A stretch of DNA of 16,226 nucleotides from DASPKW01 sp038244055. GTDB taxonomy: Bacteria > Planctomycetota > Phycisphaerae > Tepidisphaerales > Tepidisphaeraceae. The DNA is taken from NCBI GenBank assembly GCA_038244055.1, contig JBBRTW010000121.1, forward strand, positions 1 through 16,226, in the 5' to 3' direction. The position numbers and the translations under genes were made by a program. Each line of letters starts with the position of its first letter. The stretch's first letter is position 1. Below are positions 1 to 11,782 of the stretch, piece by piece. The notes below the pieces were generated by a model. The model did no database searches. It was not told the origin of the DNA and saw nothing but the letters and a program-made list of their open reading frames with translations.

Positions 1-582
1 GAGCGCGAGCGCGAAACCTTCCGGCCGGGCCAGGGGGAGGAGGCTGACGCAGACCGCCATGAGGAGCCACTGCCGGCGCGTGTAGGCCCAGAAGGCCGGG
101 GCGAGCAGCGCGGCGAAGGGGATCTCGGTCATCTCGCTGAAGGAGTGGACGAAGAAAATCGGCTGGGCAAAGACAAAGAGCGCGGCCAATGCGGGGCGGG
201 AAATCTTGAGATTTCTGGCGATTCGATAGGTGACCCCCGCGATCCAGAGCGAAAGCAGAATGCTGACCATGCGCGTGGCGATGACACCCGCGTAAATGTT
301 CGGCGGATCAGAATGCCGGCCGACCTGCGCGGGCAGGGAATAGAGAAGGGTGCAGAGAGGGCGGGCCCACACATTAACGAAATTGGCCGGCTGATCGACG
401 GCGAAGCGGGCGATGAGGTAGTGGTTGGTGGCATCGCCTTCAATAAAACCCTTGAAGCCGATCGCGCCCCAGAGACAGAATACGGTGAAGAGAGTGAATG
501 CAATCCATAAGCAGCCGCGGGTGGCCCGGTCGGGGGATTCCTGATCTGGAAGTTTTGGGTTCGCCGCGGCGAGCAGGCTCAT
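1..582 (-). CDS. Polytopic membrane protein, probable GT-C-type glycosyltransferase (partial, N-terminal part)
   Basis: An open frame of 194 codons reads leftward from the ATG at 582 and leaves the window without a stop, so only the N-terminal part is present. A first hydrophobic segment lies at about residues 24-43. It is followed by a loop with the acidic motif EGDATNHY (residues 48-55), then further hydrophobic stretches (for example around SILLSLWIAGV and ALFVFAQPIFFVHSF). A short cytoplasmic start, one helix and then an Asp in the first outer loop is the layout of dolichyl-phosphate-mannose mannosyltransferase and ArnT-like GT-C enzymes. These use lipid-phosphate sugar donors at the membrane. 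Family assignment is inferred from topology and the loop Asp only. No Shine-Dalgarno is visible before the ATG. It is divergent from the gene at 734. Confidence 0.6.
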   Translation of the reverse strand, partial: MSLLAAANPKLPDQESPDRATRGCLWIAFTLFTVFCLWGAIGFKGFIEGDATNHYLIARFAVDQPANFVNVWARPLCTLLYSLPAQVGRHSDPPNIYAGVIATRMVSILLSLWIAGVTYRIARNLKISRPALAALFVFAQPIFFVHSFSEMTEIPFAALLAPAFWAYTRRQWLLMAVCVSLLPLARPEGFALAL

Positions 583-677
583 GGCGGCGGATTATGGGGG
601 GCCGGTGGTGAAATGGAAATGCGCTCCGGCGCGATTGAAAAAGAGGCTCGAAGGGAAGTTTGACCAAAACAGGCCAA

Positions 678-706
678 TTGCCGCGTTCGTTTAAGCCTGT
701 TACTGT
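678..706 (+). promoter_or_regulatory. Candidate sigma-70-type promoter for the gene at 734
   Basis: TTGCCG (678-683) and TACTGT (701-706) are separated by 17 bases, which would start a transcript about 20 bases before the ATG at 734. The -10 matches only three consensus positions, so this is weak. A TTGACC at 660-665 is better as a -35 but has no -10 at a suitable distance. Confidence 0.3.
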
Positions 707-733
707 ATTTTGCATCACTAACAGGAGAAACCA

Positions 734-1252
734 ATGGGCCTTTACGACGATGACAATGCAGCGATTACCAGCGGGGATGTTCTGGATGTGGGCTATTTCC
801 AGACCAAGTTCGCCTTCCTCAAGTTTGAAGCCGCGCTCAAGAGCCGCCAGCCGGAATACGCGGTGGCCAGCCTGATTCCGAGCGTCGTCAATGGCGCGGC
901 CGATGTGCTCAAGACCTATCCCAACCACGCGGAGGTCAAGGCCTGGGTCGACAAGTGCAAGATGATCGAGAAGAAACTCAGCTCGAACCCCGCGCCCGAG
1001 GATTTCAAGGCCGATTTCGCGCACTGGAAGGATTACTCCTACGAGGCCGGCTGGCGCTCCTATTACATCGCCAAGATGGCGGCCGCCGAGCAGAAGCTGG
1101 ACATGGCGATGGGCCACGCCAAGGAGACGGTCACGCAGTTTGGCCGGTCCGTGGACCGGATGACCAACTGGCCGGCCGATGTGCAGGCCTTCGTGAAGAC
1201 GGGCAAGGATGAGATGGAGAAGCTGGTGGAGACGATTCAGAGTCGGAAGTAA
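734..1252 (+). CDS. Helical soluble protein of unknown function
   Basis: Encodes 172 residues beginning MGLYDDDNAAITSG. The start is supported by AGGAG at 723-727, six bases before the ATG. There is no signal peptide and no membrane segment. The sequence is mixed-charge and predicted largely alpha-helical, rich in Ala, Lys and Glu, with several Trp residues in the second half (W110, W119 region and NWPADV). I do not recognise a family. It could be a lineage-specific cytoplasmic protein, since it has a good ribosome site, an unbroken frame and its own terminator at 1274-1307. These make it a stand-alone expressed gene. The overlapping frames on both strands look like compositional shadows. No function is proposed. 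Confidence 0.85.
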   Translation: MGLYDDDNAAITSGDVLDVGYFQTKFAFLKFEAALKSRQPEYAVASLIPSVVNGAADVLKTYPNHAEVKAWVDKCKMIEKKLSSNPAPEDFKADFAHWKDYSYEAGWRSYYIAKMAAAEQKLDMAMGHAKETVTQFGRSVDRMTNWPADVQAFVKTGKDEMEKLVETIQSRK

Positions 1253-1273
1253 GTTGTTATTGAGAGCATCGAG

Positions 1274-1307
1274 AAGAACCCGGTCGATTTCGGCCGGGTT
1301 CTTTGTT
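1274..1307 (+). terminator. Rho-independent terminator of the gene at 734
   Basis: AAGAACCCGG (1274-1283) and CCGGGTTCTT (1294-1303) are perfect 10-base complements around a 10-base loop, followed by a short T-rich run (TGTT). It begins 22 bases after the stop at 1252. Confidence 0.75.
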
Positions 1308-1342
1308 GGGCGGAGCGAGGGTGAAGTCGGCGAAATGGAGGG

Positions 1343-1348
1343 TATAAT
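1343..1348 (+). promoter_or_regulatory. Perfect TATAAT -10 box six bases before the MNT start codon
   Basis: TATAAT at 1343-1348 would place the transcript start at or next to the ATG at 1355, giving a leaderless mRNA. No clear -35 hexamer is present 16-18 bases upstream, and no Shine-Dalgarno lies at normal distance. The -10 itself is a perfect consensus match. Confidence 0.5.
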
Positions 1349-1354
1349 CGGGAT

Positions 1355-1645
1355 ATGGTGACGCGCGCTGACATTGTGAAGCATCGAGAGGAGATCATCG
1401 CACTGGCGACGAAGTATGGGGCTTCGGATGTGCGGATATTCGGGTCGGTGGCGCGCGGCGATGCAACGGAGGGATCGGATTTGGATCTCTTGGTGAAGTT
1501 TGAGGCGGGGCGGTCGTTGCTGGACCACGCTGGATTGGTCGGGGCATTGGAAGACCTTCTAGGAATGCGCGTGGATGTCATCGACGAGGAGGGGATGCGG
1601 CCCCGGTTTCGTTCAGTCGTCGAGCGAGAGGCGTTGGTCATATGA
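1355..1645 (+). CDS. MNT-type minimal nucleotidyltransferase (antitoxin-like, HEPN partner lost)
   Basis: Encodes 96 residues with the nucleotidyltransferase signature GSVARGDATEGSDLDLLV: G30-S31, the paired metal-binding D42 and D44, and the third carboxylate D74 in MRVDVID. This is the full length of MNT-domain proteins. In MNT-HEPN pairs these act as antitoxins that AMPylate or otherwise neutralise a HEPN RNase encoded immediately downstream. All catalytic residues are present here. The gene ends in ATATGA, giving the ATGA-type overlap typical of such pairs, but the HEPN gene after it is reduced to a fragment (1643-1783). Expression may be leaderless (TATAAT at 1343-1348). It may be an orphan left after loss of the toxin, or it may serve another HEPN protein elsewhere. 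Family assignment is firm; present function is inference. Confidence 0.9.
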   Translation: MVTRADIVKHREEIIALATKYGASDVRIFGSVARGDATEGSDLDLLVKFEAGRSLLDHAGLVGALEDLLGMRVDVIDEEGMRPRFRSVVEREALVI

Positions 1646-1783
1646 GAACGTCATGCTTATCACGGCATCAACTGGCACCGGGTGTATCGCACGGCGGTGG
1701 AGGACGTGCCGGTCTTGAGGGCACCGATTCAAGTTATCTTCGATTCCCTGCCCCCCGATTCCCCTCCTGCCGCCGCCCCATGA
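1643..1783 (+). pseudogene. Remnant of a HEPN (DUF86-like) toxin gene, C-terminal part only
   Basis: The frame from 1652 to the TGA at 1781-1783 reads HAYHGINWHRVYRTAVEDVP and continues VLRAPIQVIFDSLP. This matches the C-terminal end of DUF86/HEPN proteins, where an RNxxxHxY active-site motif is followed by GI(D/N)...VW..V..DLP.L. Just upstream, the bases AGAACGTCATG read as R-N-V-M only if a short deletion before HAY is allowed. Everything N-terminal to this (about 80 residues in the family) is absent. The relic starts at the ATG overlapping the MNT stop, so the N-terminal half was deleted and the join is frameshifted. The R4xxxxH RNase motif is therefore broken and no functional toxin can be made. 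Confidence 0.7.
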
Positions 1784-1822
1784 CACTTCGCCAGCGAATC
1801 GCCAGCGAACTTTTCCCCCTCC

Positions 1823-1852
1823 TTGACGTTTAATTGTCAGGCAAGTTAGGTT
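1823..1852 (+). promoter_or_regulatory. Candidate promoter for the small secreted protein at 1871
   Basis: TTGACG (1823-1828, five of six consensus) and TAGGTT (1847-1852) are separated by 18 bases. The predicted start near 1860 leaves a leader of about 11 bases before the ATG at 1871, with no Shine-Dalgarno in it. Confidence 0.4.
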
Positions 1853-1870
1853 ACCCTGCTCGGCCAAACC

Positions 1871-2173
1871 ATGCGAAAGACCCGAACCATCGTCGCCCTG
1901 ACACTCCTCGCGACGGCGCTCTGCGCCGATCGGGCGGCCGTGGCGGCGGCGGAGCAGGGGCAGAAGATCGAGGCGGGCGAAGTCACTCGGGGTTTCGCGC
2001 GGCGGCTTACGGTCTCGCTGCGGCGGGTGGTGCCGGCCGTCCAACTCCATCAGGGGCGCATGGAATTCGGGGGATCGATTTCCGGGCAGTTGCCGGCCAT
2101 TGCGGCCCAGGATGCCGGTCGCTCGATGCAAGTCACTCCATTTCAGTTCAGGCTGCCTCCTCCCTCTCTCTGA
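1871..2173 (+). CDS. Small exported protein of unknown function
   Basis: Encodes 100 residues. The N-terminus is a convincing Sec signal peptide: MRKTR basic start, hydrophobic core IVALTLLATALCA (residues 7-19), and an Ala-rich likely cleavage point near residues 25-27. The Cys at 18 is preceded by Leu, so a lipobox is unlikely. The mature part is short, basic in the middle (GFARRLTVSLRRVV) and ends in TPFQFRLPPPSL. No family is recognised. A well-placed promoter (1823-1852) supports expression; no ribosome site is visible. Longer overlapping frames on both strands are Gly/Arg-rich and look non-coding. It could be a decayed larger gene, so confidence is moderate. Confidence 0.5.
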   Translation: MRKTRTIVALTLLATALCADRAAVAAAEQGQKIEAGEVTRGFARRLTVSLRRVVPAVQLHQGRMEFGGSISGQLPAIAAQDAGRSMQVTPFQFRLPPPSL

Positions 2174-2460
2174 TTCCACGAGACGCGCGCGGCGGGGCTT
2201 TTGGTCCTGGTGCAGGCGTTTTTCATCGTCTTTGAGCACGATAGATCGTGCGATGGACGAATTCCTCAATGTAAATCCCAGGTTTTTGAGTGTGTCGTGA
2301 GCGGGAGGCTTCCACGGGTAACTTGCCGGTGCCACCCAACGACATCGGCGCCGTCCAGGCATCCATGCCGTTCAGTCCTCAGTCCACTCAACCCTCAAAG
2401 CCACCCAGCAGCAGACGATCCTTCGGACTCTTCCTCAACATTTAACGAATCGATTTCCCC
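2174..2460. other. Intergenic stretch before secA, with a 7-base palindrome
   Basis: No convincing gene is seen here. The only clear structure is GCACGAT (2236-2242), AG, ATCGTGC (2245-2251), a perfect inverted repeat with a two-base centre that fits a dimeric regulator site better than a hairpin. No strong promoter or Shine-Dalgarno precedes secA at 2461. Confidence 0.4.
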
Positions 2461-6438
<3,978 letters not shown>

Positions 6439-6440
6439 GT

Positions 6441-6469
6441 AAAAAGTAGCTCGACATTCCGATGTCGAG
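6441..6469 (-). terminator. Candidate terminator for rsfS, at the secA/rsfS convergence
   Basis: CTCGACAT (6450-6457) pairs with ATGTCGAG (6462-6469) around a four-base loop. On the minus strand the stem is followed four bases later by TTTTT (6445-6441), so it could end leftward transcription from rsfS. On the plus strand there is no T-run after it. The same arm also takes part in a larger inverted repeat with 6530-6544. Confidence 0.4.
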
Positions 6470-6544
6470 ACGGTTCTGATTTGGAAACCATGTTTGGAGT
6501 TTGAGGCGGCTGCCGCAGTTGGAAAGCGACTCGACATCGGAATG
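6455..6544. repeat. 90-base element bounded by perfect 15-base inverted repeats
   Basis: CATTCCGATGTCGAG at 6455-6469 is the exact reverse complement of CTCGACATCGGAATG at 6530-6544. The 60 bases between carry no gene. Size and termini recall a small palindromic or MITE-like intergenic element, but there is no target-site duplication that I can see and no second copy in this window. Confidence 0.5.
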
Positions 6545-6570
6545 ACGAGCCACGTCCGATTTCTATTGGC

Positions 6571-6663
6571 TCAGGTCATCGCAAACGCAACCGCGCTGTA
6601 GTTCGCCTTGATCCGGGCGTAGTTCAGCGCGAAGCCGCCGCCCAACCCACCGCTCTTTCTTCC
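6571..6663 (-). pseudogene. Possible C-terminal coding relic (Hcp-like tail)
   Basis: Directly after the rsfS stop and in the same frame, the minus strand reads 30 more codons to a TGA at 6571-6573, ending GGFALNYARIKANYSAVAFA. The pattern LN(Y/F)xxIxxxY resembles the last beta strand of Hcp-type tube or effector-like proteins. There is no start codon and no body of a gene. It could equally be chance, since short open frames are common at this GC content. Confidence 0.2.
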
Positions 6664-7017
6664 TCACTCCTCCTCGCGCCACTCCACCCGCTTGGCATCG
6701 CCCCAGAGCGAATCCAGATCGTAGTACATCCGCGCCTCCTGGTTGAAGACGTGGACGATCACGTTCACCATGTCGCAGAGAAGCCAGGTTTCGCCTTCGT
6801 ACCCGCTGCGGGCGATGCAGGCGTGGCCATGCTCGCCGCCGAATTCCTCGATTTCCTGCATGACCGATTTCATCTGCCGGGCGCTGCTGCCGGTGGCGAT
6901 GACGAAGAAGTCGGTTACCGGCGACAGGCCGGCCACATCCAGCACCACCACGTTATGACAGCGCGTCTGCGAAACCAGGCGCGCGGCCTCGATGGCGAAC
7001 TGCCGGGCGGCCGCCAT
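6664..7017 (-). CDS. rsfS: Ribosome silencing factor RsfS (RsfA/Iojap family)
   Basis: RsfS binds ribosomal protein uL14 on the 50S subunit and blocks joining to the 30S subunit, slowing translation in poor conditions. The 117 residues from the ATG at 7017 carry the whole family fold: FAIEAARLVSQ, VVVLDVAGLSPVTDFFVIATG, SSARQMKSV, EGETWLLCDMVNVIVHVF and the closing YYDLDSLWGDAKRVEW. The ATG at 7017 has no ribosome site. A near-perfect one (GGAGGTGA, 7133-7126) stands 6 bases before an in-frame ATC at 7122, which would add 35 Ala/Pro-rich residues ending RRFDQAKQ. An in-frame TGA lies just above it, and no ATG, GTG or TTG intervenes. The true start may therefore be the AUC codon. The gene converges on secA and follows hppA after hairpins and its own promoter. 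Confidence 0.93.
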   Translation of the reverse strand: MAAARQFAIEAARLVSQTRCHNVVVLDVAGLSPVTDFFVIATGSSARQMKSVMQEIEEFGGEHGHACIARSGYEGETWLLCDMVNVIVHVFNQEARMYYDLDSLWGDAKRVEWREEE

Positions 7018-7125
7018 CTGTTTCGCCTGATCGAAGCGCCGCGGCGCGGGCGCGGCCAGCGCGGTTGCGCCGGCCGAAGCAGCAGGGGGGGCGGGGGGAG
7101 CGATGGTGCGTGTGCGTGCGATAAA

Positions 7126-7133
7126 TCACCTCC
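7126..7133 (-). promoter_or_regulatory. Strong Shine-Dalgarno site pointing to an AUC start for rsfS
   Basis: On the minus strand GGAGGTGA occupies 7133-7126. The six bases after GGAGG lead directly to ATC (7122-7120), which is in frame with rsfS. The nearest in-frame ATG is more than 100 bases further on, far outside the working distance of this site. Confidence 0.65.
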
Positions 7134-7161
7134 GTGAGGAATATGACATTTCTCCGGCCAT

Positions 7162-7190
7162 ATTGTGCCAGAAGCGATTATTGACGCCAA
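7162..7190 (-). promoter_or_regulatory. Candidate promoter for rsfS
   Basis: On the minus strand TTGGCG (7190-7185) and CACAAT (7167-7162) are separated by exactly 17 bases. Each hexamer matches four consensus positions. The transcript would start near 7155, about 30 bases before the AUC codon at 7122 and including the Shine-Dalgarno site. Confidence 0.45.
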
Positions 7191-7220
7191 CCTTAAATCG
7201 CTCTGACAGTGATTTCGTAG

Positions 7221-7239
7221 CACGGGCATCCTGCCCGTG
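7221..7239. repeat. 8-base-pair palindromic hairpin, dispersed-repeat type
   Basis: CACGGGCA (7221-7228) and TGCCCGTG (7232-7239) are perfect complements around TCC. Short GC-rich palindromes of this style are often dispersed in planctomycete intergenic regions. There is no T-run on either side, so a terminator role is unlikely. Confidence 0.5.
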
Positions 7240-7251
7240 TGCGCGTCAATT

Positions 7252-7290
7252 GAATGAAGAGGCCCCGCGTCCCTCCGGACGCGGGGCCTC
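7252..7290 (-). terminator. Probable terminator of hppA
   Basis: GAGGCCCCGCGTCC (7259-7272) and GGACGCGGGGCCTC (7277-7290) form a perfect 14-base-pair stem with a four-base loop. On the minus strand, 70 bases after the hppA stop, it is followed by TTCATTC. The stem is very strong but the T-run is weak, so it could also act as an mRNA-stabilising end. Confidence 0.6.
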
Positions 7291-7313
7291 GAACTCACTG
7301 ACTTTGGGTGGCG

Positions 7314-7336
7314 CTGGCAAGCTGAAAGCTTGCCAG
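7314..7336. repeat. 10-base-pair palindromic hairpin just after hppA
   Basis: CTGGCAAGCT (7314-7323) and AGCTTGCCAG (7327-7336) are perfect complements around GAA. It lies 25 bases beyond the hppA stop. No T-run follows on either strand. It may be a dispersed palindromic repeat or a 3'-end stabiliser of the hppA transcript. Confidence 0.5.
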
Positions 7337-7360
7337 TAGCCGTCAAATACTCACGCCAGA

Positions 7361-10216
<2,856 letters not shown>

Positions 10217-10465
10217 GACTGCTCCTGCCAGATTTGATTTGATTCGAATGGTTCAGCCCGACGGCTACGAGCCGGCGGAGCAAATAAGACTAACTTGTCC
10301 TATTCCGAATTGGCACAAGGGAATGCCTTCCGAATTCATAATCCCCACTCGGCAGATGCTGATTCTGAAAAAGGCCCTCTTATTGGCTACCGCAAACGTT
10401 GCGCACAGGCTGTCAGTAATCGCATCCACCACATGCTAATCTATCAGTGCGTTCGCGACAGGGGG

Positions 10466-10495
10466 CAAAAAATCTTGCATCGACTCGATTTTTTG
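10466..10495. repeat. A/T-rich 9-base inverted repeat in the hppA/sigma divergent region
   Basis: CAAAAAATC and GATTTTTTG are perfect complements around 12 bases, with outer GGG/TCC extending the pairing loosely. The T-run lies inside the stem, so it could act as a terminator in either direction. It could also be an operator. Confidence 0.4.
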
Positions 10496-10556
10496 TCCAG
10501 TGCCGTATTTTGCGGCGTCCGAAACGCCCGATGGCGCATGCCGTTTGCCCGGTGTG

Positions 10557-10562
10557 TATACT
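10557..10562 (+). promoter_or_regulatory. Candidate -10 box upstream of the sigma-factor gene
   Basis: TATACT matches five of six consensus bases but has no recognisable -35 at 16-18 bases. It lies 100 bases before the GTG start at 10662. Confidence 0.25.
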
Positions 10563-10661
10563 CGTCTCCGGCACCCCAAATGCTCGATTCTTGCGTGAAT
10601 CTGCGCCGACTAAACCTTCATCCCCCGCTGCTCACCCATTTCTCAGATTGATCACCTCCGC

Positions 10662-11204
10662 GTGGACCAGAACTTACCGATCGAAGCCGCTCAGCGAGGA
10701 AGCCGTCAGGCGCAGGCCGTCCTGTTGCGCGAGTTGCAGGAGCCCTGGTATCGGATGTGCCTCGGCTTGCTGGGCGACCCCGAGAAGGCCCGCGATGCCA
10801 CCCAGGAAACCGGCCTGCGGTTCCTGAAGCAGTTAGCCCGGTTTCGGGGTGATTCCAAGCTCATGACCTGGTCGATGGGCATCGCGATCAACGTCGTTCG
10901 CGAATCGCGCAGGTCTTCGAAAAAGGCGATCACGGATGATGGCCAGATCGCCGATGGCCGGCCAGCACCAGGCGATTCGCCCGAGCAGAGCGCTTCGGGC
11001 CGGGAGCAGCGGGACCTGCTGCGAACGATCCTGGCGGAGTTGCCAGAGCGGCAGCGCGAGGCGGTGACCCTGCGGTTTTTTGAGGAGCTATCGGTTGAAG
11101 AGACGGCCAAAGCCATGAACTGTGCGGAAGGAACCATCAAGGCGACAATTCATCAAGCTTTGAAATCGCTCAAAACCCGCCTGACCACCCGGCGGCCGGC
11201 GTAG
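10662..11204 (+). CDS. ECF-type RNA polymerase sigma factor
   Basis: Encodes 180 residues. Region 2 covers about residues 25-90 (WYRMCLGLLGDPEKARDATQ, RFRGDSKLMTWSMGIAINVV), which binds core enzyme and the -10 element. Region 4 covers about 120-175 (LPERQREAVTLRFFEELSVE, then ETAKAMNCAEGTIKATIHQA), a helix-turn-helix for the -35. The linker between is short and Ser/Pro-rich, and region 3 is absent, as in group 4 (extracytoplasmic function) sigma factors. The only in-frame start is GTG at 10662 and no good Shine-Dalgarno precedes it. The next gene, 26 bases on, encodes a short membrane protein that fits the anti-sigma role. The target regulon is unknown; the downstream exported protein may belong to it. 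Confidence 0.92.
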   Translation: MDQNLPIEAAQRGSRQAQAVLLRELQEPWYRMCLGLLGDPEKARDATQETGLRFLKQLARFRGDSKLMTWSMGIAINVVRESRRSSKKAITDDGQIADGRPAPGDSPEQSASGREQRDLLRTILAELPERQREAVTLRFFEELSVEETAKAMNCAEGTIKATIHQALKSLKTRLTTRRPA

Positions 11205-11230
11205 AAGAATAAATGTATTGAGATCGGACC

Positions 11231-11629
11231 ATGAGTGAACTTCGCAAACAACTTCAAGCCGCCCGCGACGACTATCGATCGGCCAGGTATCCCGGCGATC
11301 TGGTGGCCGACCTTCTCGGCAAGCCCGAAGTGGCCGGCCGGATTGGCGGGCTTGAAGATCCTGAGCAGCCGCGGCGATCGCGCTGGCGTCTGATGCTGGC
11401 CGGAATCACGGCGGCCGCGGCCCTGGCGGCGGCGATCGCGGTGATCGCCCTGCTGCACCGGCCTGCGACGCTCGTTCCGGGACGGAGCGAGACCAATGAA
11501 ATGGCGGTGCGGTTTTCGATCCCCGCCGCGCCGGAGATGCCCCATGGGATTTCCGTGACGCCGCCGCATGTCGATCTGTCGGCCGCGCCGGCGCGGCCGG
11601 AGTTTCCATCGATTTTCGGGACTTTGTGA
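11231..11629 (+). CDS. Single-pass membrane protein, probable cognate anti-sigma factor
   Basis: Encodes 132 residues beginning MSELRKQLQAARDDYRSARY. The N-terminal 51 residues are cytoplasmic and charged. A single hydrophobic segment rich in Ala lies at residues 52-76 (from WRLMLAGITAAAAL), flanked by Arg on the inner side. About 55 residues follow outside, rich in Pro and Ala. The cytoplasmic part, one helix and an outer tail immediately after an ECF sigma gene is the standard arrangement of an anti-sigma factor. No zinc-binding ZAS motif (HxxxCxxC) is present, so the assignment rests on position and topology. The start has only a weak GAG-type ribosome site. A dispersed-repeat-like sequence starts two bases after its stop. 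Confidence 0.7.
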   Translation: MSELRKQLQAARDDYRSARYPGDLVADLLGKPEVAGRIGGLEDPEQPRRSRWRLMLAGITAAAALAAAIAVIALLHRPATLVPGRSETNEMAVRFSIPAAPEMPHGISVTPPHVDLSAAPARPEFPSIFGTL

Positions 11630-11631
11630 GG

Positions 11632-11744
11632 GTCATGCTGAGCGAAGCAAAGCATCTTGCCGATCCGATGCGGACGATTCGAAACGCCGGTGGGCCTGGA
11701 AAACCGAAACAGGATTCTTCGCCACGCCCAGAGAACGACGGTCA
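11632..11744. repeat. Dispersed-repeat-like element between the anti-sigma and exported-protein genes
   Basis: The left end reads GTCATGCTGAGCGAAGC (from 11632) and continues AAAGCATCTT. The right end reads GGATTCTTCGCCACGCCCAG (from 11712) and continues AGAACGAC. These closely resemble the paired ends of a short repeat (TCATTCTGAGCG...GGATTCTTCGC...CTCAGAATGA) seen in intergenic regions of many bacterial genomes. The two ends are imperfect inverted repeats of each other. Only one copy is in this window. Confidence 0.5.
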
Positions 11745-11782
11745 TTGATTAAGACCTTGTTGCAGACGAGACTGGAGACGTA

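Larger units (their letters stand above)
10217..10661. other. 445-base divergent regulatory region between hppA and the sigma-factor gene
   Basis: No convincing gene is seen. It holds a small hairpin in the hppA leader (CGGCT-loop-AGCCG near 10262-10275), two direct copies of TTCCGAATT (10303-10311 and 10328-10336), and an inverted repeat CAAAAAATC (10466-10474) / GATTTTTTG (10487-10495). It also has a TATACT at 10557-10562. The direct copies sit where an hppA promoter would be expected, but I could not assign -35 and -10 boxes for hppA. Confidence 0.45.

Noticed and set aside
440..1528. 362-codon minus-strand frame opposite the gene at 734 and the MNT gene
   Set aside because: His/Arg/Leu-rich composition typical of an antisense frame in GC-rich DNA; the plus-strand genes have ribosome sites, motifs and a terminator.
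1613..2362. 249-codon minus-strand frame
   Set aside because: Arg/Gly/His-rich without any domain; runs across the HEPN relic and the small secreted protein and has no ribosome site.
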